From Sutcliffiella horikoshii DSM 8719 (lineage in GTDB: Bacteria > Bacillota > Bacilli > Bacillales > Bacillaceae_I), in assembly GCA_001648575.1 (NCBI GenBank), contig LQXN01000067.1, positions 310,001 to 374,000 of the forward strand: a stretch of DNA of 64,000 nucleotides, written 5' to 3'. Positions within the stretch are counted from its first letter, which is position 1, and each line of letters begins with the position of its first letter. The notes under the pieces are model-generated. The model did not search any database. It was not told the DNA's origin and saw only the letters and a list, made by a program, of their open reading frames with translations. Positions 56,345 to 64,000 of this stretch are shown piece after piece. A program made the translations under genes and the position numbers.

Positions 56345-57286
56345 TTAAAAAATTGTCACGATGATCATGGCCACAAATAGTATGGTCAGATAGTTTAATG
56401 AGTAGATAAACATAAGAGTCGCCCATCTCATACCATCTTTCATCTTGAAACCTGCAATGCTTAACGCAAGCCATCCTACATTTAACAAGGTTGCCAACAG
56501 AATCAATCCTGCTCCGAGGTCAAATAACCAAAACGGAAGTGGCAACAGACATGCAACCCACACAAGCATCTGCCTTCTTGTAATATCAAATCCATGAACA
56601 ACAGGCAGCATCGGGATTCCTGCATTCCGATATTCCTCACATCTCCTGATTGCAATCGCAAGGAAATGCGGTATTTGCCATATAAACATGATGAAAAATA
56701 ATATCCATGCAATCAAGGAAAGACTCGGATCGACAGCAGCCCAACCGATAAGAGGCGGTACCGCTCCAGATATACTTCCAATAACCGTATTAAGTGTGTT
56801 CTTTCTTTTTGACCACATTGTATATAAAACCACATAGGTGAAAGCTCCTATAAGTCCTATGACCGCTGCTGTAATAGTGGTGAATGCTAATATTACAGTT
56901 CCTGCAGCCGTTAGGAACAATCCTAGGTAAAGTGCACCTTTGGGGTTCATTCTACCGGTTACAGTCGGCCGGTTTTTGGTCCTCGACATCAGATGATCGA
57001 TATCACGGTCTATATAGTTATTTAAACTACAGGAACCTGCAATCACAAGAGAAGATCCTATCATTGTTAGAAGGACGATATCCAAATTTGCGATAAAACC
57101 ATTTGCCTGGGTAAAATATATAGCTAACCAGAGGCCGGTAAACGTAGTGATGAAATTGGAATTTACAATCCCAATTTTAATTAGCGCTAAGAAGTCTTTC
57201 CATTTAGTGGGAGCAACTTCCATACCTTGAGGACGTTCATCTGATAATGAAGCAGGCGCTTGGTCCAAAGTCCTCAAATCTGCCAT
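56345..57286 (-). CDS. ctaB: Protohaem IX farnesyltransferase CtaB (haem O synthase)
   Basis: A 313-residue UbiA-type prenyltransferase with about nine membrane segments. Motifs [19 protein letters not shown] and the second [13 protein letters not shown] are the Asp-rich/prenyl-diphosphate sites. It makes haem O from protohaem; CtaA then makes haem A. AAAGGAGG precedes the ATG. Divergent from ctaA. Confidence 0.97.
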   Translation of the reverse strand: MADLRTLDQAPASLSDERPQGMEVAPTKWKDFLALIKIGIVNSNFITTFTGLWLAIYFTQANGFIANLDIVLLTMIGSSLVIAGSCSLNNYIDRDIDHLMSRTKNRPTVTGRMNPKGALYLGLFLTAAGTVILAFTTITAAVIGLIGAFTYVVLYTMWSKRKNTLNTVIGSISGAVPPLIGWAAVDPSLSLIAWILFFIMFIWQIPHFLAIAIRRCEEYRNAGIPMLPVVHGFDITRRQMLVWVACLLPLPFWLFDLGAGLILLATLLNVGWLALSIAGFKMKDGMRWATLMFIYSLNYLTILFVAMIIVTIF

Positions 57287-57957
57287 TTATATTCCTCCTT
57301 TGAACCTTAATGCAAATCTCCACTTTATAACAAGGAAGAAGTGAATGCGTTTTCACCACCGCAGCTTAAAGCAGTTCATTGCATATAATCAGCAACAGGT
57401 GGATACATAACATTCTCTCTGTATATTAAATCATATTTGCTAAATACTTTGTGAATTATATTTGAAGAAAATATGACTAATTTGTGTCACCTAGAAAGAA
57501 TACCACCCGCACTCAATAAAACGGTATATAATAGGATTTGTTGAATCAATAAACATGAATGGAAAAGCATTTCTCAAACTTCCCTTATATATTTCTAGCA
57601 AACTCCACACCATTATTCAACCTTTTTCACGATAATAATATCCTTGGTCAGATCTACTCGAGGATGTTGTCAATTATCGTCTGATTGTGTAGTATTGGGA
57701 GGACGTTTATTATTTTACCATTTTTGCTTCTTTTTTAATATGGCTCTTTCTCATAAAATGTTGCTATTCGTTTGCGAAAAATATCCGAATGGCCTATTTT
57801 TACCGCTTTTCGTCTCTTTATTTCTGCATGAAGTTCACCTAAGATACAACGGAATTCTCTACACACTATTGAGATTAAAGAGTAGAAGCAACTACAGCAC
57901 ATGAAAAAAGCTATTAATATATGGGAGATACAAATTCTTTCTAAGAAGGTGAATCTA
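57287..57957. other. 670-bp divergent control region between ctaB and ctaA
   Basis: AT-rich, no convincing gene. Near 57741-57775 the sequence TGGCTCTTTCTCATAAAATGTTGCTA resembles the head of family C repeats and may be a remnant. In B. subtilis the ctaA and ctaB promoters are subject to ResD and CcpA control; no clear binding site for either could be called here. Confidence 0.4.
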
Positions 57958-58896
57958 GTGTACAAATTATTGAAATGGTTCGCCGTTTGCACGTCTATTG
58001 TCATGCTATTTGTTCTAATCGGGGGAGCACTTGTTACAAAAACCGGATCAGGTATGGGGTGCGGAAGATCTTGGCCGCTTTGTCACGGCGAACTCATTCC
58101 ATCCAATATCGACTTCGCTCTTATTGTAGAGTTAAGTCATCGAATAGTATCCGGGGTTGCTGCTCTTATGGTTTTAACATTGGCAATCTGGGCTTGGAGA
58201 ACTATCGGTCATAAAAGGGAAACAAAATTCTTGGCACTCCTATCATTCTTAGTCTTAATTTTGCAAGCACTTATAGGAGCCGCAGCAGTAATGTGGGGAC
58301 AATCTTCCGCAGTACTTGCCCTTCACTTTGGAATATCCCTGGTATCATTTGCTTCTGTATTCCTTCTGACGTTGCTGATATTTGAAGTGGACAAGAAGTT
58401 CGATGCCGAAACCATGATTATAGACCGCCGAATGTCCTTCCATATCATCGGAATCATTGTGTATTGTTATATGGTCGTTTATAGCGGAGCATTGGTTCGA
58501 CATGTAGGTGCAAGTTTAGCTTGCCCAAGTTGGCCAAGCTGTACACGGAACGGACTGGGTTTACCAACCCAAATGCATGAATGGATCCAAATGGGACACC
58601 GGGCTGCCGCGGGACTGATTGTTGTCTGGATCATCTATGTGACCATTCTGGCAATAAAGAAATACAAACATCAGCCTGTTATTCATATTGGCTGGGTGAT
58701 CTGCTCTATTCTTGTGCTATTACAGGCCACTACTGGAGCATTGGTTGTCGTGACCAATCTGAATATCTTTGTGGCTTTGCTTCATGCACTTATCATATCC
58801 TGTTTATTCGGAGTTCTAAGTTACTTCCTGATGCTTGTGACACGTAACAAAAGCAACCGCGTTAAATTGGGAAATGATACAACTAAATCCATTTAA
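57958..58896 (+). CDS. ctaA: Haem A synthase CtaA
   Basis: A 312-residue protein with eight membrane segments in two similar halves. Conserved features: [24 protein letters not shown], the first-half ELSHRIVSG, the second-half GHRAAAG and [16 protein letters not shown]; haem-ligand histidines and paired cysteines are present. GTG 57958 is chosen with AGAAGGTGAATC upstream. It oxidises haem O to haem A. Confidence 0.96.
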   Translation: MYKLLKWFAVCTSIVMLFVLIGGALVTKTGSGMGCGRSWPLCHGELIPSNIDFALIVELSHRIVSGVAALMVLTLAIWAWRTIGHKRETKFLALLSFLVLILQALIGAAAVMWGQSSAVLALHFGISLVSFASVFLLTLLIFEVDKKFDAETMIIDRRMSFHIIGIIVYCYMVVYSGALVRHVGASLACPSWPSCTRNGLGLPTQMHEWIQMGHRAAAGLIVVWIIYVTILAIKKYKHQPVIHIGWVICSILVLLQATTGALVVVTNLNIFVALLHALIISCLFGVLSYFLMLVTRNKSNRVKLGNDTTKSI

Positions 58897-58937
58897 AAAG
58901 AAAAAGAGTGGGCTATTTATGCCCACTCTTTTTCTTT
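58897..58937. terminator. Bidirectional terminator between ctaA and phr
   Basis: AAAAAGAAAAAGAGTGGGC and GCCCACTCTTTTTCTTTT pair almost perfectly with a 7-nt loop, serving both convergent genes. Confidence 0.93.
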
Positions 58938-58941
58938 TGGT

Positions 58942-60369
58942 TTATTTTAAATCCTTGAACATTTGAATGGCTTTTTTTCTCTGGACACTGTGCTCTACGA
59001 TAGGTTCAGGATAATCTTTCCCAATAATGCATCCTGCCTCCCCTTGAACTGTATCATCCATTTTCCATGGCTCATGGATGTGCTTTACCGGTACCAGGCT
59101 CAGCTCGGGAATATATGTTTTTATATACTCTCCAACATGATCGAATCGTGTAGATTGAGTGATGGGGTTAAAGACCCGAAAATATGGTACTGCATCCGTA
59201 CCCACTGATGCTGCCCATTGCCAACCTCCGATATTGGATGATTCCTCATAATCATGCAACATCTCTTCAAAATACCTTTCCCCAAGTCTCCAGTCCATCA
59301 GCAAATCTTTTGTGAGGAAAGATGCCGTAATCATTCTGACCCGGTTATGCATCCACCCCTCTTGCTTCAATTGCCTCATGCCTGCATCAACTATCGGATA
59401 TCCCGTTTTACCCTCTTTCCACTTTTGCAAAAGTATATCATCATGATTCCATTTAAGTAGATGATATTTGGGTTCTATTTCTTTTGTTTTACAATCTGGA
59501 AAATAGTGATGGATCATCGTATAAAAGTCACGCCATGCCAACTCTTTTACGAAGGTATCCATTCCGGTGCTGTATGAGGTCTGTTGTTTTTCCAGGATAT
59601 GATATAAGACTGTTCTGACAGATATGGTGCCAGTGCTTAAATGTACGGACAATCTGGAAGTCCCTTCTGCTGCAGGCATATCCCTGAAACAATCGTAATG
59701 ATCGATGCTGTTTTCTAAAAAAAGTTCCAGTAGATCAACAGCCTTGGCCTCCTGTGCAGGCTCGACTGGTCCAGGCTCACTCTCTACCACCGCTGATAAT
59801 TTTTCCAGACCACGCTTATACAAACGTTCATTTTTAATAATGCAATTTTTAATGGTTTCATCACTTATAATCAATGGTTGCTTTTTAGGCATGGTCATCC
59901 ATTTTTTAAAATAAGGGGTGAAAACTTTGTAGATGCTATTGTTTGCCTTTTTCACCTCATTTGCATGATGGATGCTATAGTCATCAAATGAATTGACCAT
60001 GATATTTTTTTGGTTAAAATACTCCACAACTTCCATATCTCTTTTGCACCCTTCACCTACTTCGTCCTTATTGAAAAAAATAGAGCTGACTCCAGGGTGA
60101 TTTTCCAGCAGCTGAGTGAAGGCTGATCTCCATGTCCCTTGTAATACATGAATATTAATGCCTTTCTCTTCACAATCTGTAAAAAACCGTTTTAAAACGG
60201 CAAAAAAGTAACGATGATTCGGTGTATCCCTGTCGGTGAATTTTGGGTCAAGATGATAAATTAGCAATAAAGGTTCTTTTCTGTGTTGCGCTTGCTTTAC
60301 CGCGTGATATAAAGCAGTGTTATCTTGTAGCCGGAAATCCCTTCTAAACCACATCACTGATAAAGTCAT
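58942..60369 (-). CDS. phr: Deoxyribodipyrimidine photolyase
   Basis: A 475-residue cryptochrome/photolyase family enzyme. The N-terminal antenna domain starts MTLSVMWFRRDFRLQDNTALY; the FAD domain contains LSVHLSTGTISVRTV, ELAWRDFYTMI, GYPIVDAGMRQLKQEGWMHNRVRM and SNIGGWQWAASVGTDA. It repairs cyclobutane pyrimidine dimers with light. It interrupts the ctaA-pyc neighbourhood of B. subtilis. Confidence 0.95.
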   Translation of the reverse strand: MTLSVMWFRRDFRLQDNTALYHAVKQAQHRKEPLLLIYHLDPKFTDRDTPNHRYFFAVLKRFFTDCEEKGINIHVLQGTWRSAFTQLLENHPGVSSIFFNKDEVGEGCKRDMEVVEYFNQKNIMVNSFDDYSIHHANEVKKANNSIYKVFTPYFKKWMTMPKKQPLIISDETIKNCIIKNERLYKRGLEKLSAVVESEPGPVEPAQEAKAVDLLELFLENSIDHYDCFRDMPAAEGTSRLSVHLSTGTISVRTVLYHILEKQQTSYSTGMDTFVKELAWRDFYTMIHHYFPDCKTKEIEPKYHLLKWNHDDILLQKWKEGKTGYPIVDAGMRQLKQEGWMHNRVRMITASFLTKDLLMDWRLGERYFEEMLHDYEESSNIGGWQWAASVGTDAVPYFRVFNPITQSTRFDHVGEYIKTYIPELSLVPVKHIHEPWKMDDTVQGEAGCIIGKDYPEPIVEHSVQRKKAIQMFKDLK

Positions 60370-60520
60370 ATTTTTTCACCTCGTCCATTATTATAGTTTG
60401 GAAGGTTTCCCATGAAAAGTTTTGATAGGCTGGGAATAAAAAACCTCTGTTAAAATGTGTAGTTATATAAAGGGGCTCTGGACTTTGTATCCATTTAGGG
60501 GATATGATACGAAGAAAATA

Positions 60521-60552
60521 AACCCGAGAGTGCGGTTCATCACTCTCGGGTT
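60521..60552 (-). terminator. Terminator of pyc
   Basis: AACCCGAGAGTG and CACTCTCGGGTT pair perfectly over 12 bp with an 8-nt loop, followed on the minus strand by TATTTTC. It lies 15 bp after the pyc stop. Confidence 0.93.
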
Positions 60553-60567
60553 TTTCCATCTCAGCTC

Positions 60568-63500
60568 TTATACCTTATCTACCTCTATTAATAAATCACC
60601 GGTTGCAATACCTTCACCGGCAGCTGCATGAATTTCTTTAACTGTCCCGCCGAATGGGGCTTGGACCGTTGTTTCCATTTTCATAGCTTCCGTGATCATC
60701 AGGTGATCTCCTTTGGAAACTTTCTCCCCTTTTTCCACCAATACCTTTATGACGGTTCCAGGCATGGTTGCACCAATATGGGTTGGATTGGATGCATCCA
60801 TCTTCGGTTTGGTTACAACATCCGATTTCACACTTTCGTCTTTAATGTTCACTTCTCGTGGTTGTCCATTCAATTCGAAGTATACGACTCGGGTACCATC
60901 CTTTTGAGGTTGACCGATTGATACGAGTTTCACCATCAAGGTTTTCCCTTGTTCAATCTCAACCTGGATCTCTTCACCAAGCCTCATACCAAAGAAGAAG
61001 GTTGGAGTATCCAATACCGATACATTTCCATATTGTTCATACTTCTTTTGATAATCCAAGAATACTTTCGGATAAAGTGCATAAGCAATCATCTCATGAC
61101 TTGTCACTTGGCGATTCAGTGTTTCGAAAAGCTTCCCGCGAATCTCTTCAAAGTCCACATCATCCAACAATTCCCCAGGTCTGACGGTAATTGGTGATTT
61201 ACCTTTTAATATAACTCTTTGCAGATCCTCAGGAAAGCCTCCATGCGGCTGTCCCAAATAGCCTTCAAACAACTCGATGACAGAGTCAGGGAAATCGATG
61301 GAGTCACCTTTTTCTAAAACATCCTGCTCGGAAAGATTGTTTTGGACCATGAATAAAGCCATGTCGCCTACCACTTTGGAGGATGGGGTCACCTTGACAA
61401 TATCACCGAACATGTCATTTACTCGACGGTACATCAGTTTTACTTCTTCCCAACGGGCCCCAAGTCCAACTGCTTTAGCCTGTTGTTGTAAGTTACTGTA
61501 CTGTCCACCCGGCATTTCATGCATATATACCTCGGAGTGCGGACTGTTCATGCCACTTTCAAAGTCACTATAATACTTTCTGACATCTTCCCAGTAATGG
61601 GAAAGCTCTTCCAAAGCTTTGACAGAAACATCCGGCTTGCGGTCGGTTTCTTCTAAAGCATAGTATAAGGAATTGGCACTTGGCTGTGATGTTAAACCGG
61701 CCATGGAGCTAATCGCAACATCCACGATATCTACCCCGGCCTCGATGGCCTTGGCATACATGTAAATGCCATTCCCACTTGTATCATGTGTATGAAGATG
61801 TATTGGTATATCAACCGTTTCTTTTAATGTGGAAATAAGGCGATAGGCAGATTGCGGCTTCAAGAGGCCTGCCATATCTTTTATTGCAAGAATATGAGCA
61901 CCGCTTCTTTCAAGTTCCTTAGCCATTTCCGAATAATATTGCAAATCATATTTTGTTCTGCTTGGGTCATTAATATCGCCGGTGTAACAGATTGCTGCTT
62001 CTGCCAGTTTTCCTGTATCACGGACAGCATCAATGGCTAGGGTCATACCTTTAACCCAGTTCAGGCTGTCAAAGATACGGAATACATCGATACCTGCATA
62101 TGCAGATTTTTCGACGAATTCCTTTATCAAGTTATCCGGGTAATTCTTATAGCCAACTGCATTGGACGCACGAAGCAACATCTGGAAGAGTACATTTGGC
62201 GCTTTGTCACGCAGGGTCAGAAGGCGATCCCACGGATTTTCACTTAAGAATCGGTATGCAACATCAAATGTGGCCCCGCCCCACATCTCCATAGAGAAAA
62301 GGTTAGGAAGTAACTTTGCTGTTGGTTCCGCTATTAGGTTCATATCGTTGGTACGAAGGCGAGTAGCTAACAGAGATTGGTGGGCATCCCTGAATGTGGT
62401 GTCTGTTAGCAACACTTCCTTTTGGTCGTTCACCCATTTCACTAACCCATCTGCCCCACGCTCGTCCAGAATTTGTTTAGTACCACTTGGCACTTCGTCG
62501 ATTCCTGTTACATCTGGCATCCTTGGATTCGTAAATATTGGTTTTTTCCTTTTTTCAACTCCAGGAAAACCGTTGACGGTTACTGTTCCGATATAAGAAA
62601 GCATCTTCGTACCGCGGTCCTTTCTTTTCGGAAACACAAAAAGTTCAGGTGTGGTATCGATAAAGGATGTATCATATTCCCCATTCATAAAGTTTGGATG
62701 TTTCACTACGTTTTCCAAGAACGGAATGTTCGTCTTAATCCCACGGATACGGAACTCCTTCAAGTTACGCTCCATTTTAGAGGCAGCCTGTTCAAAGGTA
62801 AGGGCCCATGTGGAAAGTTTCACAAGCAATGAATCATAATAAGGAGTTATGACTGCACCTTGATAACCATTTCCAGCATCAAGACGTACTCCAAATCCAC
62901 CACCTGAACGATATGCCATGATTTTCCCGGTATCAGGCATAAACCCATTCAACGGATCCTCTGTTGTTACACGGGACTGGATGGCAAAACCATGCACATG
63001 AATATCTTCTTGCTTTGGTATACCAAGTTTGCTGCTATGTAGTTCATGTCCCTCAGCAATCATGATTTGACTCTGGACGATATCCACCCCTGTTATCATT
63101 TCCGTAATCGTGTGTTCAACCTGTACACGAGGGTTAACCTCAATGAAATAGAATTCATCATCAGCGACAAGGAACTCAACGGTTCCTGCATTAATATAAT
63201 CAACGTTTTTCATCAATTCGACAGCCGCATTACAGATCCGATCACGCAAATCGTCAGTAAGGGAAACGCTCGGAGCAATTTCCACTACCTTTTGATGTCG
63301 TCTTTGAATGGAGCAATCACGTTCGTAGAGATGAATGATTTCCCCGTACTTATCTCCTAGTATTTGAACTTCGATATGCTTCGGATTTTCAATCAACTTC
63401 TCAACATATACATCATCATTACCAAAAGCAGCCTTTGCTTCGGATTTAGCCCTGTCCAACGATTCTCTTAGCTCCGATTTACTGCGGACTATACGCATAC

Positions 63501-64000
63501 CGCGCCCTCCGCCACCCAGAGCTGCTTTAATCATTAATGGATATCCATAAGTAGAAGCGAAATCCATGACCTCGTCCAATGAATGGACAGGCCCGTCCGT
63601 CCCTGGAATCACAGGTATGTTGGCAAGTTGAGCTTGAGTTCTGGCCTTCACCTTGTCCCCAAACATATCTAGATGCTTGGAAGTCGGTCCGATAAAGATG
63701 ATTCCTTCATCTTCACACTTTTTTGCAAAATGAATGTTTTCTGAAAGGAATCCATATCCAGGATGAATGGCGTCAACATCATTCGCTTTTGCAATTTCGA
63801 TGATACCATCAATATCCAGATAGGCATCTATCGGTTTTTTCCCTTCTCCTACCAAATATGCCTCATCTGCTTTATATCGATGAAACGATCCGATATCTTC
63901 ATTTGAGTAAATAGCAACTGTGCGAATATTTAATTCAGTACAAGCTCGAAAAACACGAATTGCAATCTCGCCACGGTTTGCAACAAGGACTTTATTAATT
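60568..64000 (-). CDS. pyc: Pyruvate carboxylase, 5' end cut off by the window
   Basis: The frame is open from the window edge (reading NKVLVANRGEIAIRVFRACTELNIR...) so only about six N-terminal residues are missing. Order: biotin carboxylase with glycine loop KAALGGGGRGMR and EVNPRVQVEHTITE, then carboxyltransferase starting LLTDTTFRDAHQSLLATR with metal-binding HLHTHDTSGNG, then the biotinyl domain with EAMKMETT near the C-terminus. It makes oxaloacetate from pyruvate. Same orientation as the cta structural genes. Confidence 0.98.
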   Translation of the reverse strand, partial: INKVLVANRGEIAIRVFRACTELNIRTVAIYSNEDIGSFHRYKADEAYLVGEGKKPIDAYLDIDGIIEIAKANDVDAIHPGYGFLSENIHFAKKCEDEGIIFIGPTSKHLDMFGDKVKARTQAQLANIPVIPGTDGPVHSLDEVMDFASTYGYPLMIKAALGGGGRGMRIVRSKSELRESLDRAKSEAKAAFGNDDVYVEKLIENPKHIEVQILGDKYGEIIHLYERDCSIQRRHQKVVEIAPSVSLTDDLRDRICNAAVELMKNVDYINAGTVEFLVADDEFYFIEVNPRVQVEHTITEMITGVDIVQSQIMIAEGHELHSSKLGIPKQEDIHVHGFAIQSRVTTEDPLNGFMPDTGKIMAYRSGGGFGVRLDAGNGYQGAVITPYYDSLLVKLSTWALTFEQAASKMERNLKEFRIRGIKTNIPFLENVVKHPNFMNGEYDTSFIDTTPELFVFPKRKDRGTKMLSYIGTVTVNGFPGVEKRKKPIFTNPRMPDVTGIDEVPSGTKQILDERGADGLVKWVNDQKEVLLTDTTFRDAHQSLLATRLRTNDMNLIAEPTAKLLPNLFSMEMWGGATFDVAYRFLSENPWDRLLTLRDKAPNVLFQMLLRASNAVGYKNYPDNLIKEFVEKSAYAGIDVFRIFDSLNWVKGMTLAIDAVRDTGKLAEAAICYTGDINDPSRTKYDLQYYSEMAKELERSGAHILAIKDMAGLLKPQSAYRLISTLKETVDIPIHLHTHDTSGNGIYMYAKAIEAGVDIVDVAISSMAGLTSQPSANSLYYALEETDRKPDVSVKALEELSHYWEDVRKYYSDFESGMNSPHSEVYMHEMPGGQYSNLQQQAKAVGLGARWEEVKLMYRRVNDMFGDIVKVTPSSKVVGDMALFMVQNNLSEQDVLEKGDSIDFPDSVIELFEGYLGQPHGGFPEDLQRVILKGKSPITVRPGELLDDVDFEEIRGKLFETLNRQVTSHEMIAYALYPKVFLDYQKKYEQYGNVSVLDTPTFFFGMRLGEEIQVEIEQGKTLMVKLVSIGQPQKDGTRVVYFELNGQPREVNIKDESVKSDVVTKPKMDASNPTHIGATMPGTVIKVLVEKGEKVSKGDHLMITEAMKMETTVQAPFGGTVKEIHAAAGEGIATGDLLIEVDKV

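Overview
The window is a stretch of chromosome from a spore-forming, aerobic member of the Bacillaceae. This rests on sigE, sigG, spoIIGA, spoVD, spoVE and several ylb sporulation genes, on bacillithiol synthesis (bshC), and on gene order that follows the Bacillus subtilis pycA-cta-ylb-mra/dcw-spoIIG-ylm region almost gene for gene, read here in reverse (most genes are on the minus strand). The genus cannot be fixed from the sequence alone. No rRNA, tRNA, CRISPR array, prophage or transposase gene was seen.

Reading from the right edge: pyc (5' end cut off by the window), a DNA photolyase, ctaA divergent from ctaB, then ctaCDEF and ctaG (haem A synthesis and caa3 cytochrome oxidase), a DUF420 membrane protein, a YtvI-like membrane protein and an Asp23-like protein. 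The ylb cluster (ylbA to ylbP) follows, interrupted by small genes of unknown function and by acquired-looking metabolic genes: a thioesterase, an enoyl-CoA hydratase, a DCC thiol oxidoreductase and a three-gene biotin-dependent acyl-CoA carboxylase with a strong cre-like site upstream. Next are panE, a DUF3397 gene, bshC, and the division/cell-wall cluster mraZ-rsmH-ftsL-pbpB-spoVD-murE-mraY-murD-spoVE-murB-divIB-ylxW-ylxX-sbp-ftsA-ftsZ, then spoIIGA-sigE-sigG, ylmC and ylmD (3' end cut off). murG, expected between spoVE and murB, is absent. Terminators behind pbpB, spoVD, murD and spoVE split the cluster into vegetative and sporulation transcription units.

The most unusual content is non-coding. 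A family of about 210-220 bp repeats with imperfect 16-bp terminal inverted repeats (TCAGTGTGTAGACAAA type) sits immediately 3' of genes. Each intact copy is bracketed by two near-identical copies of the local rho-independent terminator hairpin, which differs from locus to locus (20-28 bp). One locus has two elements in tandem and three hairpins. A divergent relative shows the same layout and at least three decayed remnants are recognisable. A second, unrelated 185-bp family with AAGGCT ends also lies beside terminators. Other points of note are a three-repeat MraZ operator with exact 10-bp spacing before mraZ, an 11-bp hairpin in the mraY leader, an inverted repeat overlapping the divIB ribosome binding site, and a multi-hairpin candidate small RNA between rsmD and an unknown gene.
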